The notes under the pieces: generated by a model
Seen by the model: the letters and a program-made list of their open reading frames with translations, nothing else
What the model was told of the DNA's origin: nothing
Databases searched by the model: none
Source of the DNA: DASUAS01 sp963841415
Lineage (GTDB): Bacteria > Actinomycetota > Acidimicrobiia > IMCC26256 > DASPTH01
Direction of reading: 5' to 3'
Assembly: GCA_963841415.1 (NCBI GenBank)
Contig: CAWJCN010000004.1
Coordinates: 186,001 to 250,000 of the forward strand
DNA length: 64,000 nt
Program-made: the position numbers and the translations under genes
Part shown: positions 27,158-36,661 of the stretch, in pieces
Numbering within the stretch: position 1 is the first letter of the stretch
Layout of the letters: each line of letters starts with the position of its first letter

Positions 27158-27210
27158 GGTCGATTCCGTTCCCGCGTCCCGGCCATCCGGCCACGCCTCC
27201 ACTGCATCTC
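27158..27210 (-). repeat. 53-bp hairpin element, copy 3 (between mfd and the SurA-like gene)
   Basis: Third copy of the 52-53 bp element, read on the minus strand from GAGATGCAG to GGAATCGACC. It begins six bases after the mfd stop and ends four bases before the GTG of the next gene. The core CGTGGCCGG-ATGG-CCGGGACGC is nearly self-complementary. Confidence 0.65.
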
Positions 27211-27215
27211 GCGGC

Positions 27216-30200
27216 TCATGGCGCTGCGGAGGCTAGCGCGGGCGCCGCCGCGGCCGAGTCCGGGGGTGGCGGCGGGAGCAGGTCCTGCAGGAGGTCGACC
27301 AGCGTCGTCGCGACCTCCGCGGCCGCGGCCGTCACCGGCACGACCAGTTCGTCGTCCTTCGGCACTGCCTTGGGCACCAACCGGCGCAACCGGACCTTCT
27401 GCGACTCCTTGAGTGCGACGCCCACGATGCGCGCCAGGTTGCGCTGCACGGTGATGCTCCGGATGCCGAGCCGCACGCACTCCACCCGGAGCCGGGCCAC
27501 GTCGAGCAACGCCACGGCCGACGGTGGTGGCGGGCCGTAACGGTCTTCCCACTCGGCCCGCACGTCCTCGACGTCGTCGTCCGACGTGACCGCGGCGAGG
27601 CGCCGGTACGCCTCCATGCGCACGTCGTCGCGCTGCACGTAGTCGCGTGGCAGGTTGGCGTCGACCGGGACGTCGATGGTGATCTCGACGGGTTCGGGCA
27701 CCGGTTCGCCCTTCAGCTCACCCACCGCCTCGGTGACCATCTGGCAGTAGAGGTCGAAGCCGACGGCGGCGATGTGGCCCGACTGCGCCTGCCCGAGCAG
27801 GTTGCCGGCGCCGCGGATCTCCAGGTCGCGCATGGCGATCTTGAAGCCGGATCCGAGGTCGGTGAACTCGCCGATGGTCTTGAGTCGTTCGTAGGCCTCC
27901 TCGGACAGCACGCGGTCGGCCGGGTGGAACAGGTACGCGTAGGCGCGCTGACCGCGCCGACCGACCCGGCCGCGGAGTTGGTACATCTGCGCGAGACCGA
28001 GCATGTCGGAGCGATCCACGACCAACGTGTTGACCGTGGGCATGTCGATGCCGCTCTCGACGATCGTGGTGCACACGAGCACGTCGAACTCGCGCTCGGC
28101 GAACTCGAGCACGACCCGCTCGAGCCGACTCTCGTCCATCTGCCCGTGGGCGACGGCGACGCGCGCATCGGGCACGAGCGCACGCACGTTCTCGGCGACG
28201 AGCTCGATGTCGCGCACGCGATTGTGCACGTAGAACACCTGGCCCTCGCGCAGCAATTCGCGCCGGATCGCCTCGGCCGCGGCGCGGTCGTCGTACTCGC
28301 CGACGTAGGTGAGGATCGGTTGGCGGTCCTCGGGCGGCGTGTTCACCAACGACAGATCGCGGATGCCCGTGAGCGACAGCTCCAGCGTGCGGGGGATCGG
28401 AGTGGCGGTGAGCGTGAGGACGTCGACGTTCGTTGCGAGCTGCTTGATGAGCTCCTTGTGCTGCACCCCGAAGCGTTGCTCCTCGTCGACGACGAGCAAC
28501 CCGAGGTTCTTGGGCTTCACGTCGGTCGACAGGAGACGGTGCGTGCCGATGAGCACGTCGACCGCGCCCGACTCGAAGTCGCGCACGACTGCCGTCTGCT
28601 CCCTGGCGGAGAGGAAGCGCGACAGGACCTCGACGCGCACGGGGTAGTTGGCGAAGCGCTCGCGGAACGTCTGGCCGTGCTGACCCGCGAGCAGCGTGGT
28701 CGGTACGAGGATGACGACCTGGGTGCCGTCCTGCACCGCCTTGAACGCGGCCCGCACCGCGACCTCGGTCTTGCCGTACCCGACATCGCCACACACGAGG
28801 CGGTCCATGGGGATCGGCCGCTCCATGTCGCCCTTCACGTCGTTGATGGCCTGGAGCTGGTCGGGCGTCTCCTCGAACGGGAACGCCTCCTCGACCTCGT
28901 GCTGCCACGGCGTGTCCGGGCCGAAGGCGCGCCCCGGCGTGGCGAGGCGCCGGCGGTACAGCACGATCAGCTCCTCGGCGATCTCGCGCACCGCGCTGCG
29001 GACTCGTGCCCGCTGCTTCTCGAAGTCGGCGCCACCCATGCGGTTGAGCGAGGGCGTCTCGCCGCCGGTGTACTTGCGCACGAAGCCCACCTGGTCGGTG
29101 GGCACGTACACCTTGCCGTCCCTGAACTCGAGCCAGAGGTAGTCGCGCTCGACGCCGCCCATCGTGAGCGGCTTCATCTCCAGGTAGCGACCGACGCCGT
29201 GCTGGTGGTGCACGACGTAGTCGCCGGGCTCGAGCGCGTCGTAGTAGTCCTGGCCGCGGCGCGCGCCGCGTGCGCGACGGTGGACGCGTCGACGGCCGGT
29301 GAGGTCGGCTTCGGCGACGACCGCGAGGTGCGCAGCGGGCAGCACCACACCGCGTTCGAGTGGAGCGACGCGGATGCGCACCGCGCCGGGCGCGGGTTCG
29401 CCGTCGCCGGCGTCGAGGCCCTCACCGGCGAGGATGTCGCGCAGACGCTGCGCGGAGCCGGTGCCCTCGGCGGCGAGCACGACGCGGTAACCCTCGCCCG
29501 CGAGCGCGCGCAGACGGCGCGCCGAGCGCGTCGGCGTCGCCCACGACCGGATCGAACGCGCTGGCGGCGACACGCGGCGTGTCGGGACCCTCGGGAGTCG
29601 CCAGCAACGACACCGCGCCGGCACGCGTGTTCGCGAGGAGGCGGTCGAACTCCAGCGAGAGGCGAGGGAGGTCGCGCACCTCGCCCGCGCCCCACGTGAC
29701 CGCGAGCGTGGACGCCAGCGACGCCTCTTCGTCCAGCAGCTCCTGGGCGCGGTCGCGCATGCGCTTGGGCTCGACCAGCAACACGAGCGCGTCGTCGGGC
29801 AGGAGGTCGGTGAGCAGGTGCTCGCGGTCGGTGAGCCACGGCAGCCACGACTCCATGCCGTCGAACAGCTGCCCTTCGGCGAGGCGCTCCCACTGCTCGC
29901 GACCCCACGGCTGGCGGGCGACGAGCGCGGCGGCGCGCTCGCGCACGTCGTCGGTGGGCAGCAGCTCCCGGGTGGGGAACACGCACACCTCGTCGACGTC
30001 GTGCGTGGAGCGCTGGTCGGCGACCGAGAACGCCGAGAGCCGGTCGACTTCGTCGCCCCAGAGGTCGATGCGGACCGGGTGGTCGTCGGTCGACGGGTAC
30101 ACGTCGACGATCGAGCCCCGCACCGCGACCTCGCCCCGTGCTTCCACCTGGTACTCGCGGCGGTAGCCACCGGCGACGAGGCGCGCCACGAGCGCGTCGC

Positions 30201-30663
30201 GGTCGACCTGGTTCCCCGGGCGCACCACGACCGGTTCGACCTCTTCGGCGTGCGGGCCCAGCCGCTGCACCAACGCGCGGACCGGCGCCACGACGACGTC
30301 GGGCGGCGTGCCTTCACCCTGCGACGAGGCGCGCAGGCGCCACATCACCCGGAGGCGGCGCCCCATCGTCTCGAACGACGGCGACACCCGCTCGAACGGC
30401 AAGGTCTCCCACGCGGGGAACAGCTCGACCGCGTCGTCGCCCACGAACTGGCCCAGGTCGCGCACGAGGCGCTGCGCCTCCGCGCCCGTCGGCACCGCCA
30501 GCAGCAACGGCCGACGGGTCGTGACGCCCGCTAGCGACGCCACGAACAGGGCACGGGCCGCGTCGGGCACCGCCACCGTCGGCCGCCGCGAGATCACCGC
30601 GCGCAGCGCCGGCTCCTCGGCGAGGAGCGGAGCGAGGGCGGCGAGCGGCGGCGCGGGATTCAT
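27216..30663 (-). CDS. mfd: Transcription-repair coupling factor Mfd (one-base frameshift near 29520)
   Basis: Mfd releases stalled RNA polymerase and recruits UvrA. The sequence is complete but in two frames. The N-terminal part (UvrB-like domain, VGDDAVELFPAWETLPFERVSP) lies in the frame starting at ATG 30663. From about 29520 the rest continues in the next frame (LRALAGEGYRVVLAAEGTGSAQRL). Removing one base from the GGCG at the junction joins them into about 1148 residues, the usual length. The RNAP-interaction domain (YVVHHQHGVGRYLEM), the helicase Walker A CGDVGYGKTEVAVRAAFKA, DEEQRFGVQHKE and SGIDMPTVNTLVVDRSDMLGLAQMYQLRGRVGR are intact. An essential-looking gene broken once suggests an assembly error. 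Confidence 0.93.
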
Positions 30664-30717
30664 TGGTGGGTGGAACACGCTATGTGTCGTCCAGCTGCCA
30701 ATGAATCGGGCAGGGGG

Positions 30718-31302
30718 TCAATTCACACGATTCATGGCGGCGTCGACGCCGTCGGCGATGATCGCCTCCACCGCGTCGGCGGCCTCCTCGAGCACGACGT
30801 CGATCTCGGCCCGCTCGCGCTTGGAGAACTTCTTGAGCACGTGGTCGACGCCGTGCTCCTTCGACACCGGCTTGCCGACCCCGATGCGCACCCGCAGGAA
30901 CGCGTCGGAGTGGAGGTGCGACGTGATCGAGCGGAGCCCGTTGTGGCCGGCCAGCCCGCCACCGTTCTTCACCTTCAGCGCGCCGACCGGCAGGTCGAGC
31001 TCGTCCTGCACGACGACGATCTGCTCGGGCTCCACGCCGTAGCGGCGCGCCAGCGGGGCGACCGCCATCCCGGACTCGTTCATGTACGTGAGGGGCACGG
31101 CGAGCGCGACGAGCGACGAGCCGAAGCGCACCTGGTCGACCCGGGCACGCTCCTTGCCCTTCTTCAGCTTCGCGCCGTGCCGGTGGGCGAGGATCTCCAC
31201 GACCTCGGCGCCGACGTTGTGGCGCGTGCACGCGTAGTCGTCGCCCGGATTGCCGAGCCCCACCACCAGCAAGTCGGCGGCGGTGCCCCGACGCCGCAGC
31301 AC
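30718..31302 (-). CDS. pth: Peptidyl-tRNA hydrolase
   Basis: Pth cleaves peptidyl-tRNA released by stalled ribosomes. The protein is 194 residues. LLVVGLGNPGDDYACTRHNVGAEVV carries the conserved Asn and the catalytic His, PLTYMNESGMAVAPLARRY the tRNA-binding Asn, VVQDELDLPVGALKVKNGGGLAGHNGLRSITSHL the active-site Asp and the GHNGLRSI signature. GTG at 31302 follows the rplY stop by three bases, so both are probably one transcript. This is the pth-rplY-prs-glmU order of Rv1014c-Rv1018c. A 54-bp spacer separates it from mfd. Confidence 0.96.
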   Translation of the reverse strand: MLRRRGTAADLLVVGLGNPGDDYACTRHNVGAEVVEILAHRHGAKLKKGKERARVDQVRFGSSLVALAVPLTYMNESGMAVAPLARRYGVEPEQIVVVQDELDLPVGALKVKNGGGLAGHNGLRSITSHLHSDAFLRVRIGVGKPVSKEHGVDHVLKKFSKRERAEIDVVLEEAADAVEAIIADGVDAAMNRVN

Positions 31303-31305
31303 GGG

Positions 31306-31971
31306 TTACTCGACGCCGGCGTCGTCCGAGGCCTCGGCGGATGCCTCCGCACCCTCGGCGGCCTCGCCCTCGCCCTCGACGCCTTCGCCCTCTTCGCCTT
31401 CCTCGGCCTCGGTGACGACGCGCGGCGCGGCGACCTGCGCGACGACGGTGTCGGTCTCGACCTCCGTCGACACACCTTCGGGCAGCTTGACGTCGTCGAG
31501 GTGCAGCTGGTCGCCGATCTCGAGCGCGGTCACGTCGATCTCGATGGACACCGGGATGTTGCCCGGCATCGCCTCCACGGTGAGCTGGAACATGAGCTGC
31601 TCGAGGAGACCGCCGTCTTTCACCCCGGTCGCCTCGCCCAGGAGGTGGATCGGGATCTCGGCGCTGACGGCGACGTCGCGGCGGATGCGGATGAAGTCGA
31701 CGTGCACGAGCTCGCCCCGGGTGGGGTGGCGGTGGATCTGCCGGGCCAGCGTGAGCACGCTCTCGCCGTCGACGTCGAGGTTGATCAGGGTGTTGGCACC
31801 GGACTCGCCGGCGAGGATGTGCTGCAGCTCGCGTGACGGCACGGTGATCGACACGGTCTCGGTGCCGAGGCCGTAGACCACGGCAGGCACCTTGCCCTCG
31901 CGGCGGATCCGGCCGGAGGGGCGCGACCCGAGCTCGGTGCGCGGAGCGGAGGCGAGGGTGATGTCAGGCAT
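31306..31971 (-). CDS. rplY: 50S ribosomal protein bL25, long (general stress CTC) form
   Basis: bL25 binds 5S rRNA. The 221-residue protein is the long CTC form. The N-terminal 5S-binding domain (TELGSRPSGRIRREGKVPAVVYGLG, HPTRGELVHVDFIRIRRD) is followed by the TL5 beta domain (LHLDDVKLPEGV) and a highly acidic Glu/Gly/Ala tail (about residues 190-221). The ATG at 31971 has no strong ribosome site. The 57-bp leader between prs and rplY contains a perfect 7-bp hairpin that could control translation or terminate. Tightly followed by pth. Confidence 0.95.
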   Translation of the reverse strand: MPDITLASAPRTELGSRPSGRIRREGKVPAVVYGLGTETVSITVPSRELQHILAGESGANTLINLDVDGESVLTLARQIHRHPTRGELVHVDFIRIRRDVAVSAEIPIHLLGEATGVKDGGLLEQLMFQLTVEAMPGNIPVSIEIDVTALEIGDQLHLDDVKLPEGVSTEVETDTVVAQVAAPRVVTEAEEGEEGEGVEGEGEAAEGAEASAEASDDAGVE

Positions 31972-31991
31972 GGCGGAACAGGGGCCTTTCA

Positions 31992-32006
31992 GCCGTCCGG
32001 GACGGC
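31992..32006. promoter_or_regulatory. Small perfect hairpin in the prs-rplY spacer
   Basis: GCCGTCC-G-GGACGGC is an exact palindrome with a one-base centre, 21 bases upstream of the rplY start and 23 bases after the prs stop. Ribosomal protein leaders often carry autoregulatory hairpins, and a terminator after prs is equally possible. No T-tract follows. Confidence 0.4.
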
Positions 32007-32028
32007 CCGGAACGCGGAGCCCGAAAGT

Positions 32029-33012
32029 TTAGACGTTGTCGCCGCGGAAGATCTCGCTGACGCTGGTGTCTTCGAAGACGGCGTCGAGGGCCTCGGCGAT
32101 GATCGGCGCGATCGAGAGGATCTCGAGGGCGTCGAAGCGCTTGTCGTCGGGGATCGGCAGCGTGTTGGTGACCACCACCTGGCGCACCGGCGCGTTCTTG
32201 AGGCGGTCGACCGCGGGCCCCGACAGCACGCCGTGGGTGGCGGTCACCCACACCTCGGCGGCCCCTCGCTCGAGCAGCAGGTTGACGGCGGACGTGATGG
32301 TGCCGGCGGTGTCGATCATGTCGTCGACGAGGACGCAGACGCCGCCCTCCACGTTGCCGACCACGTCGGTGGCCTCGGCGACGTTGTGCGTGCCCTTGGG
32401 GCGACGCTTGTCGATGAAGGCGAGGTCGGACTCCACGCCGGCGTCGCCGAGACAGTTCGCGAAGCGCCGGGCCAGCTTCAGACCGCCCGCGTCGGGCGAC
32501 ACCACGACGACGTCGCCGTCCACCTGACCCGCGAGGTAGTCGGCGAGCAGCGGCACCGCGGTGAGGTGGTCGACCGGGCCGTCGAAGAAGCCCTGGATCT
32601 GGCCGGTGTGGAGGTCGACGCTGACGAGGCGGTCGGCTCCGGCCGCAGTGAGGAGGTCGGCGAGCAAGCGAGCCGAGATCGGCTCGCGACCCTCTGCCTT
32701 GCGGTCTTGGCGCGCGTATCCGTAGAACGGGCACACCGCGGTGATGCGACGCGCCGACGCGCGCTTGGCCGCATCGATCATGAGCAGCTGCTGCATGATT
32801 CGGTCGTTGATCGGTTCGCAGTGGCTCTGCACGACGAACACGTCGGCGCCACGGATGCTCTCGCCGTAGCGCGCGTAGAGCTCACCGCTCGCGAACGTCG
32901 ACAACTTGATCTGCCCGAGCGGGACGCCGAGGCACTCCGCGATCTCGTTCGAGAGGTCCTCGTTGCCCTGCCCCGCGAAGACCATGAGCTTCTTCTTGGA
33001 AACGAGTTCCAC
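32029..33012 (-). CDS. prs: Ribose-phosphate pyrophosphokinase
   Basis: Prs makes PRPP from ribose-5-phosphate and ATP for nucleotide, His and Trp synthesis. The protein is 327 residues. KLMVFAGQGNEDLSNEIAECLGVPLG is the N-terminus, PFYGYARQDRK the ATP flexible loop, DLHTGQIQGFFDGPVDHL the divalent-cation site, VVVSPDAGGLKLARRFA and the PRPP loop VCVLVDDMIDTAGTITSA are intact. GTG at 33012 is used. Upstream is a spacer shared with the rsmI upstream region, then glmU. The glmU-prs order is conserved in actinobacteria (Rv1018c-Rv1017c). Confidence 0.96.
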   Translation of the reverse strand: MELVSKKKLMVFAGQGNEDLSNEIAECLGVPLGQIKLSTFASGELYARYGESIRGADVFVVQSHCEPINDRIMQQLLMIDAAKRASARRITAVCPFYGYARQDRKAEGREPISARLLADLLTAAGADRLVSVDLHTGQIQGFFDGPVDHLTAVPLLADYLAGQVDGDVVVVSPDAGGLKLARRFANCLGDAGVESDLAFIDKRRPKGTHNVAEATDVVGNVEGGVCVLVDDMIDTAGTITSAVNLLLERGAAEVWVTATHGVLSGPAVDRLKNAPVRQVVVTNTLPIPDDKRFDALEILSIAPIIAEALDAVFEDTSVSEIFRGDNV

Positions 33013-33015
33013 GCC

Positions 33016-33084
33016 TTCTCCGCTCTTGGCCCTGCGGGCCGGGCCGCTCCGGCCCCGCCTCGCTGCACCGCAGGATACCTGCGG
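33016..33084. repeat. Composite spacer repeat between glmU and prs, ending in a GG-ATA-CC hairpin
   Basis: The stretch from TTCTCCGCTCTTGG through GGGCCGCTCCGGCCCCGC resembles 42103-42155 upstream of rsmI at roughly three-quarters of positions. In both places it ends in a hairpin with an ATA centre. Here the hairpin is CCGCAGG-ATA-CCTGCGG (33068-33084), an exact palindrome. It occupies nearly the whole spacer upstream of prs. Confidence 0.6.
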
Positions 33085-33098
33085 CGCGGCCGCTCGGC

Positions 33099-34550
33099 TC
33101 AGGCTTCTCCGCTCTCGGCCTCATTTTCGAGGTCGTCTTCGTCCCGGGCATCGTCGCGCTTCGCGACCCAGCCCTCCTCGATCGAGGCCGGCACGCCCTT
33201 GGCCAGCGCGCCGGAGGGCACGTCGCGGGTGACGACCGCGCCGGCGCCGGTGTAGGCGCCCTCGCCCACCTCGACGGGCGCGACGAGCACGGTGTTGGAG
33301 CCCGTGCGCGCGTCGGCGCCGACCTTGGTGCGGTGCTTCTCCCGGCCGTCGTAGTTGGCCGTGATGGTGCCGGCACCGATGTTGGCGCGGGGTCCGATCT
33401 CGGCGTCGCCGACGTACGCGAGGTGCGGCACCTTGGCGTCTTCGCCGATCTCGGAGTTCTTGATCTCGACGAACGTGCCGACGTGCGCGCCCGCGGCCAA
33501 GCGCGTGCCCGGTCGCAGCGACACGTACGGCCCGACGGTCGCGCCGTCGCCGATCTCCGCCTCGCGGGCGACGGTCTGGCGGACGACCGCGCCCTCGCCC
33601 ACCACGGTGTCGACGAGCTGACAGTCAGGACCGATCACCGACCTCGCGCCGACCACGGTGCGGCCCGAGAGGATGGTGTTGGGCAGGAGGTGCACGTCGG
33701 GCGCGAGCCCGACCGCGGCGTCGACGTAGGTGCGCGCCGGGTCGGTCATCCCGACGCCTGCGCGCATCCAGCGGGTGTTGATCCGGTGGCGGAGCTCGGC
33801 CTCGGCTTCGGCGAGCTGGGCACGGTCGTTGACGCCGAACGCGTCGGTCGCGTCGTCCGCCTCGACGCCGAGCACGAGGTGGCCGGCCTGACGCAGGACG
33901 GCGACGACGTCGGTGAGGTAGTACTCGCCCTGCGCGTTCTCGGGGCTGAGCCGGCGCAGCGCGGGCGCGAGGAGGCCGCGGCGGAAGCAGTAGATCGACG
34001 GGTTGACCTCGTCGATCTCGAGCTCGTCGGGGGTGCCGTCGGACTGCTCGACGATGCGGTCGACCCGGCCCTGGTCGTCGCGCACGACGCGCCCGTACCC
34101 GGTGGGATCGGCCACGCGAGCGGTGAGCAACGACGCGGCGGCGTCGGCGTTGCGGTGCGCGGTGGCGAGCCGGGCCAGCGTCTCGGCCCGCAGGAGCGGC
34201 ACGTCGCCGGCCACGATGATGAGGTCGTCCTCGACGTCGAGGTCGTCCGCGAATGCGGTGAGTCCGATGTGTGCGGCGTCGCCGGTGCCCCGTTGCGCGG
34301 GCTGCTCCACGAACTCCACCGGCACGTCGCCCACGAGCTGTTCCTGCAGCGTCTTGGTGACGTGCTCGGCGGCGTGACCGACGACGACCACGATCTTCTG
34401 CAGCGGTAGCTGCTCGAGCGCGTCGAGCACGTGCAGGAGCATCGGCCGTCCGCACAGCGGGTGGAGCACCTTCGGGGTGGCGGAACGCATGCGCGTGCCC
34501 TCGCCTGCCGCCAGAACCACTGCGCTCACCGGCCGGATCTGCGTCGCCAC
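33099..34550 (-). CDS. glmU: Bifunctional GlmU (GlcNAc-1-phosphate uridyltransferase / GlcN-1-phosphate acetyltransferase)
   Basis: GlmU makes UDP-GlcNAc for peptidoglycan. The 483-residue protein has both halves. The uridyltransferase domain carries VVLAAGEGTRMRSATPKVLHPLCGRPML (nucleotide loop), AQRGTGDAAH and VAGDVPLL. The C-terminal left-handed beta-helix carries hexapeptide repeats and the acetyltransferase residues KNSEIGEDAKVPHLAYVGDAEIGPRANIGAGTITANYDGREKHRT. The acidic tail (DDARDEDDLENEAESGEA) is characteristic of actinobacterial GlmU. ATG at 34550. tRNA-Gln lies 35 bp upstream on the same strand, a common actinobacterial arrangement. Confidence 0.97.
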   Translation of the reverse strand: MATQIRPVSAVVLAAGEGTRMRSATPKVLHPLCGRPMLLHVLDALEQLPLQKIVVVVGHAAEHVTKTLQEQLVGDVPVEFVEQPAQRGTGDAAHIGLTAFADDLDVEDDLIIVAGDVPLLRAETLARLATAHRNADAAASLLTARVADPTGYGRVVRDDQGRVDRIVEQSDGTPDELEIDEVNPSIYCFRRGLLAPALRRLSPENAQGEYYLTDVVAVLRQAGHLVLGVEADDATDAFGVNDRAQLAEAEAELRHRINTRWMRAGVGMTDPARTYVDAAVGLAPDVHLLPNTILSGRTVVGARSVIGPDCQLVDTVVGEGAVVRQTVAREAEIGDGATVGPYVSLRPGTRLAAGAHVGTFVEIKNSEIGEDAKVPHLAYVGDAEIGPRANIGAGTITANYDGREKHRTKVGADARTGSNTVLVAPVEVGEGAYTGAGAVVTRDVPSGALAKGVPASIEEGWVAKRDDARDEDDLENEAESGEA

Positions 34551-34585
34551 TGATCTCCTACGGGATGTCTCCCTGTCCGGGGGTG

Positions 34586-34656
34586 CTCGGGGGCGAGGTT
34601 TCGAACCTCGACTTGGGACTCCAAAGGACCCCGTGCTGCCGTTACACCACCCCCGA
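34586..34656 (-). tRNA. tRNA-Gln (anticodon TTG)
   Basis: The minus strand folds into a standard cloverleaf of 71 nt. Acceptor arms TCGGGGG and CCCCCGA pair perfectly. The D arm is GTGT-AACGGCA-GCAC, the anticodon stem GGGTC/GTCCC type with loop CTTTGGA (anticodon TTG, Gln), and the T arm CGAGG-TTCGAAA-CCTCG is perfect. The discriminator is G, and CCA is not encoded. Upstream of glmU on the same strand, as in other actinobacteria. Confidence 0.96.
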
Positions 34657-34721
34657 ATTGGTCGACACGACGGTACCTGATGTGCGGGTCGTCGCCGTGC
34701 CCGACTAACTTGCGTCCCGCC

Positions 34722-34823
34722 ATGGGCTCACTGATCAAGAAGCGCCGCAAGCGCATGCGGAAGAAGAAGCACAAGAAGCTTCTCAAGAAGACGCGCTGGC
34801 AGCGCCGTCAGCAGGGCCGCTGA
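34722..34823 (+). CDS. Small ribosomal subunit protein bS22 (AURKAIP1/COX24 domain, 33 aa)
   Basis: A 33-residue, extremely basic protein, MGSLIKKRRKRMRKKKHKK onward, ending WQRRQQGR. It matches the actinobacterial bS22 family (M. tuberculosis Rv0500B), which sits on the 30S subunit near the decoding centre. The family pattern GS-hydrophobic-IKKRRKRMRKKKH is unmistakable. ATG at 34722. TAACTT ten bases upstream may be a -10 box. The gene is on the plus strand within a minus-strand block, convergent with ispE, and is followed by a hairpin repeat. Confidence 0.93.
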   Translation: MGSLIKKRRKRMRKKKHKKLLKKTRWQRRQQGR

Positions 34824-34835
34824 CCGACCTCTCCC

Positions 34836-34886
34836 CGTTCTGGCGTGCCCGCGCCGTGCATGTCACGGCGGAGGTACGCAAGAACG
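34836..34886. repeat. Hairpin repeat, copy B (51 bp; first copy at 18935-18985)
   Basis: Arms at 34836-34858 and 34864-34886 pair at about 19 of 23 positions around a 5-base loop (CATGT). Sequence and geometry match copy A. It lies 12 bp after the bS22 stop and 28 bp from the ispE stop on the other strand, so a bidirectional terminator role is likely. Confidence 0.65.
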
Positions 34887-34914
34887 ACATGGCGAGATGG
34901 CCAGATGGGGCGTG

Positions 34915-35808
34915 TCAGCTGGCGAGGCGGACGCCGCGGGAGACGCTGGTCGTGCCGACGACGGGCACGCGTAGGCGTCGCCTGACCTCCTCGACCAGCC
35001 CGGGAAGCCGGCGCGCGTCCGCGACGGGCACCACGTAGGCCGACCCGCTGCCCGCGAGCAGCGCGGGCGCGCCGGTGGCCGCTTCGAGCGCGGCGCGGAA
35101 TTCGACCAGGCGCGGCTCGAGCATCTCGGCCGCCGGCTCCAGGTCGTTGACGAGCTCGTCGACCAACGCCGTCAGCCGGCGCGGCGCCGGCACCATCCGC
35201 TCCGACCGCGGGCCGCCCAACCGGTCCCACGCCTTGTAGACGTCCGGAGTCGACAGCCGGAACGGCGGGATGGCCACCACGAACGCGAGTCCGGTCGGCA
35301 CCGACGCCGGCTCGATGATCTCGCCCCGCCCGCGGATCCAGGCTGCGCCGCCCCGCACGCAGAACGGCACGTCCGACCCCACCTCGGCCGCGAGGGCGAG
35401 GACACCGGCATCGTCGACGTCGACGTCGAGCAGCTCACGCACCGCCAGCAGGGCGGCGGCCGCGTCGGCCGACCCGCCGCCGAGCCCACCGCCGGCGGGG
35501 ATGTGCTTGCGCAGCACGAGCCGCACGCCGTGCCCCGACCGTCCCGCGCGCACGAGCAACTTCTCGGCCGCGATGAAGGCGAGGTTGCGGTGGTCGGACG
35601 GCACGTCGTCGCCGAGCTCCACCCCCGAGACCTCCACCTGCACACCACCCGGCGCGGGCACCGCGAAGACCTCGATCACGTCGTGCGGCTGACCGAGCGA
35701 CACCACCAGCGACTCGAGGTCGTGGAACCCGTCACGCCGGCGGCCGAGCACGCGCAGCGACAGGTTGAGCTTGGGATATGCGGTGGCGCGGACGCGGGCA
35801 AGTCTCAT
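34915..35808 (-). CDS. ispE: 4-diphosphocytidyl-2-C-methyl-D-erythritol kinase
   Basis: IspE is the ATP-dependent kinase of the MEP isoprenoid pathway. The 297-residue GHMP-kinase protein has AYPKLNLSLRVLGRRRDGFHDLESLVV (substrate Lys/Asn region), the ATP loop IPAGGGLGGGSADAAAALLAV, and SDVPFCVRGGAAWIRGRG. The C-terminal GHMP block (LLAGSGSAYVVPV) is present. ATG at 35808 overlaps the rsmA stop as ATGA, and the GGAGG ribosome site lies inside rsmA. The rpfB-rsmA-ispE order equals Rv1009-Rv1011. Confidence 0.95.
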   Translation of the reverse strand: MRLARVRATAYPKLNLSLRVLGRRRDGFHDLESLVVSLGQPHDVIEVFAVPAPGGVQVEVSGVELGDDVPSDHRNLAFIAAEKLLVRAGRSGHGVRLVLRKHIPAGGGLGGGSADAAAALLAVRELLDVDVDDAGVLALAAEVGSDVPFCVRGGAAWIRGRGEIIEPASVPTGLAFVVAIPPFRLSTPDVYKAWDRLGGPRSERMVPAPRRLTALVDELVNDLEPAAEMLEPRLVEFRAALEAATGAPALLAGSGSAYVVPVADARRLPGLVEEVRRRLRVPVVGTTSVSRGVRLAS

Positions 35809-36655
35809 GCTGCCTCCGCCGCGCTGCGGGCCACCGCGGCCCAGTCGTCGAGACCGAGCGCCTCGGCCCGTGCGGTCGGGGCGACGCCCGCCGCCGCCAG
35901 CACCGCGGGCGTGGCGTCGCCGAGCACCGGCGCGAGCGAACGGCGCAGCATCTTGCGGCGCTGCGCGAAGCCGGCGCGCACGAGCACGAACAGGTCGTCG
36001 GCCGACGGCACGCTCACGGGTGGTTCCGACCGGCGGTGCAGCCGCACGAGCGCCGAGTCGACTTTGGGGCGCGGGATGAACACGGTCGGCGGGACGAGCC
36101 CCACGACCTGCGCCTCCGCGAAGTACGCGACCTTCACCGACACCGCGCCGTACTGCGGGTCGCCGGGGCCGGCTGCCAACCGCTCCCCCACCTCACGCTG
36201 CACCATGACCAGGATGCGCTCGACCGCATCGGCCTCCTCGAGCAACCGGACGACCACCGGCACCGCCACGTTGTAGGGCAGGTTCGACACGCACGTACGC
36301 GGCGACGGCGGCGGCGCGAGCAGTGCGTCGAGGTCGACGCTCATCGCGTCGCCGGGCTCCACTCGCACGACGGCACGGGACCGGCGTCGACCACCACCGC
36401 GCGGAGCACGTCGGCCAGCCGGTCGTCGAGCTCCAGCGCCACGACGTCGTGGCCGGCGTCGAGCAGGGCGAGGGTGAGCGACCCGAGACCGGGGCCGATC
36501 TCGAGCACCGGCGCCGCGGCGGGCAACTCGGCCAACGCCACCACCCGGCGGGCGGTGTTCGGGTCGGCGAGGAAGTTCTGGCCCAGGCTCCGCTTGGGGT
36601 GGAGCCCGTGCTGGCCGAGCAGCGCGGTCACCGTCGCCGGGGTCAGGAGAGCCAC
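35805..36655 (-). CDS. rsmA: 16S rRNA dimethyladenosine transferase RsmA/KsgA (one-base deletion near 36374)
   Basis: RsmA dimethylates two adjacent adenosines in helix 45 of 16S rRNA. The N-terminal frame from ATG 36655 carries HPKRSLGQNFLADPNTARRVV and the SAM site VLEIGPGLGSLTLALLDAGHDVVALELD. It then stops after DAGPVPSCEWSPATR. The next frame resumes with VRVEPGDAMSVDLDALL, the catalytic CVSNLPYNVAVPVVVRLLE and VPPTVFIPRPKVDSALVRL. Adding one base at about 36374 (GCCGTC to GCCGGTC) joins both into 283 residues, the normal length. Two in-frame pieces covering the whole protein without loss suggest a sequence error. Coupled to ispE. Confidence 0.92.
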
Positions 36656-36661
36656 GATGAC

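Noticed and set aside
36350..36380. Programmed frameshift in rsmA
   Set aside because: No slippery heptamer or downstream pseudoknot is apparent, and RsmA is not known to use recoding; a sequencing error is simpler.
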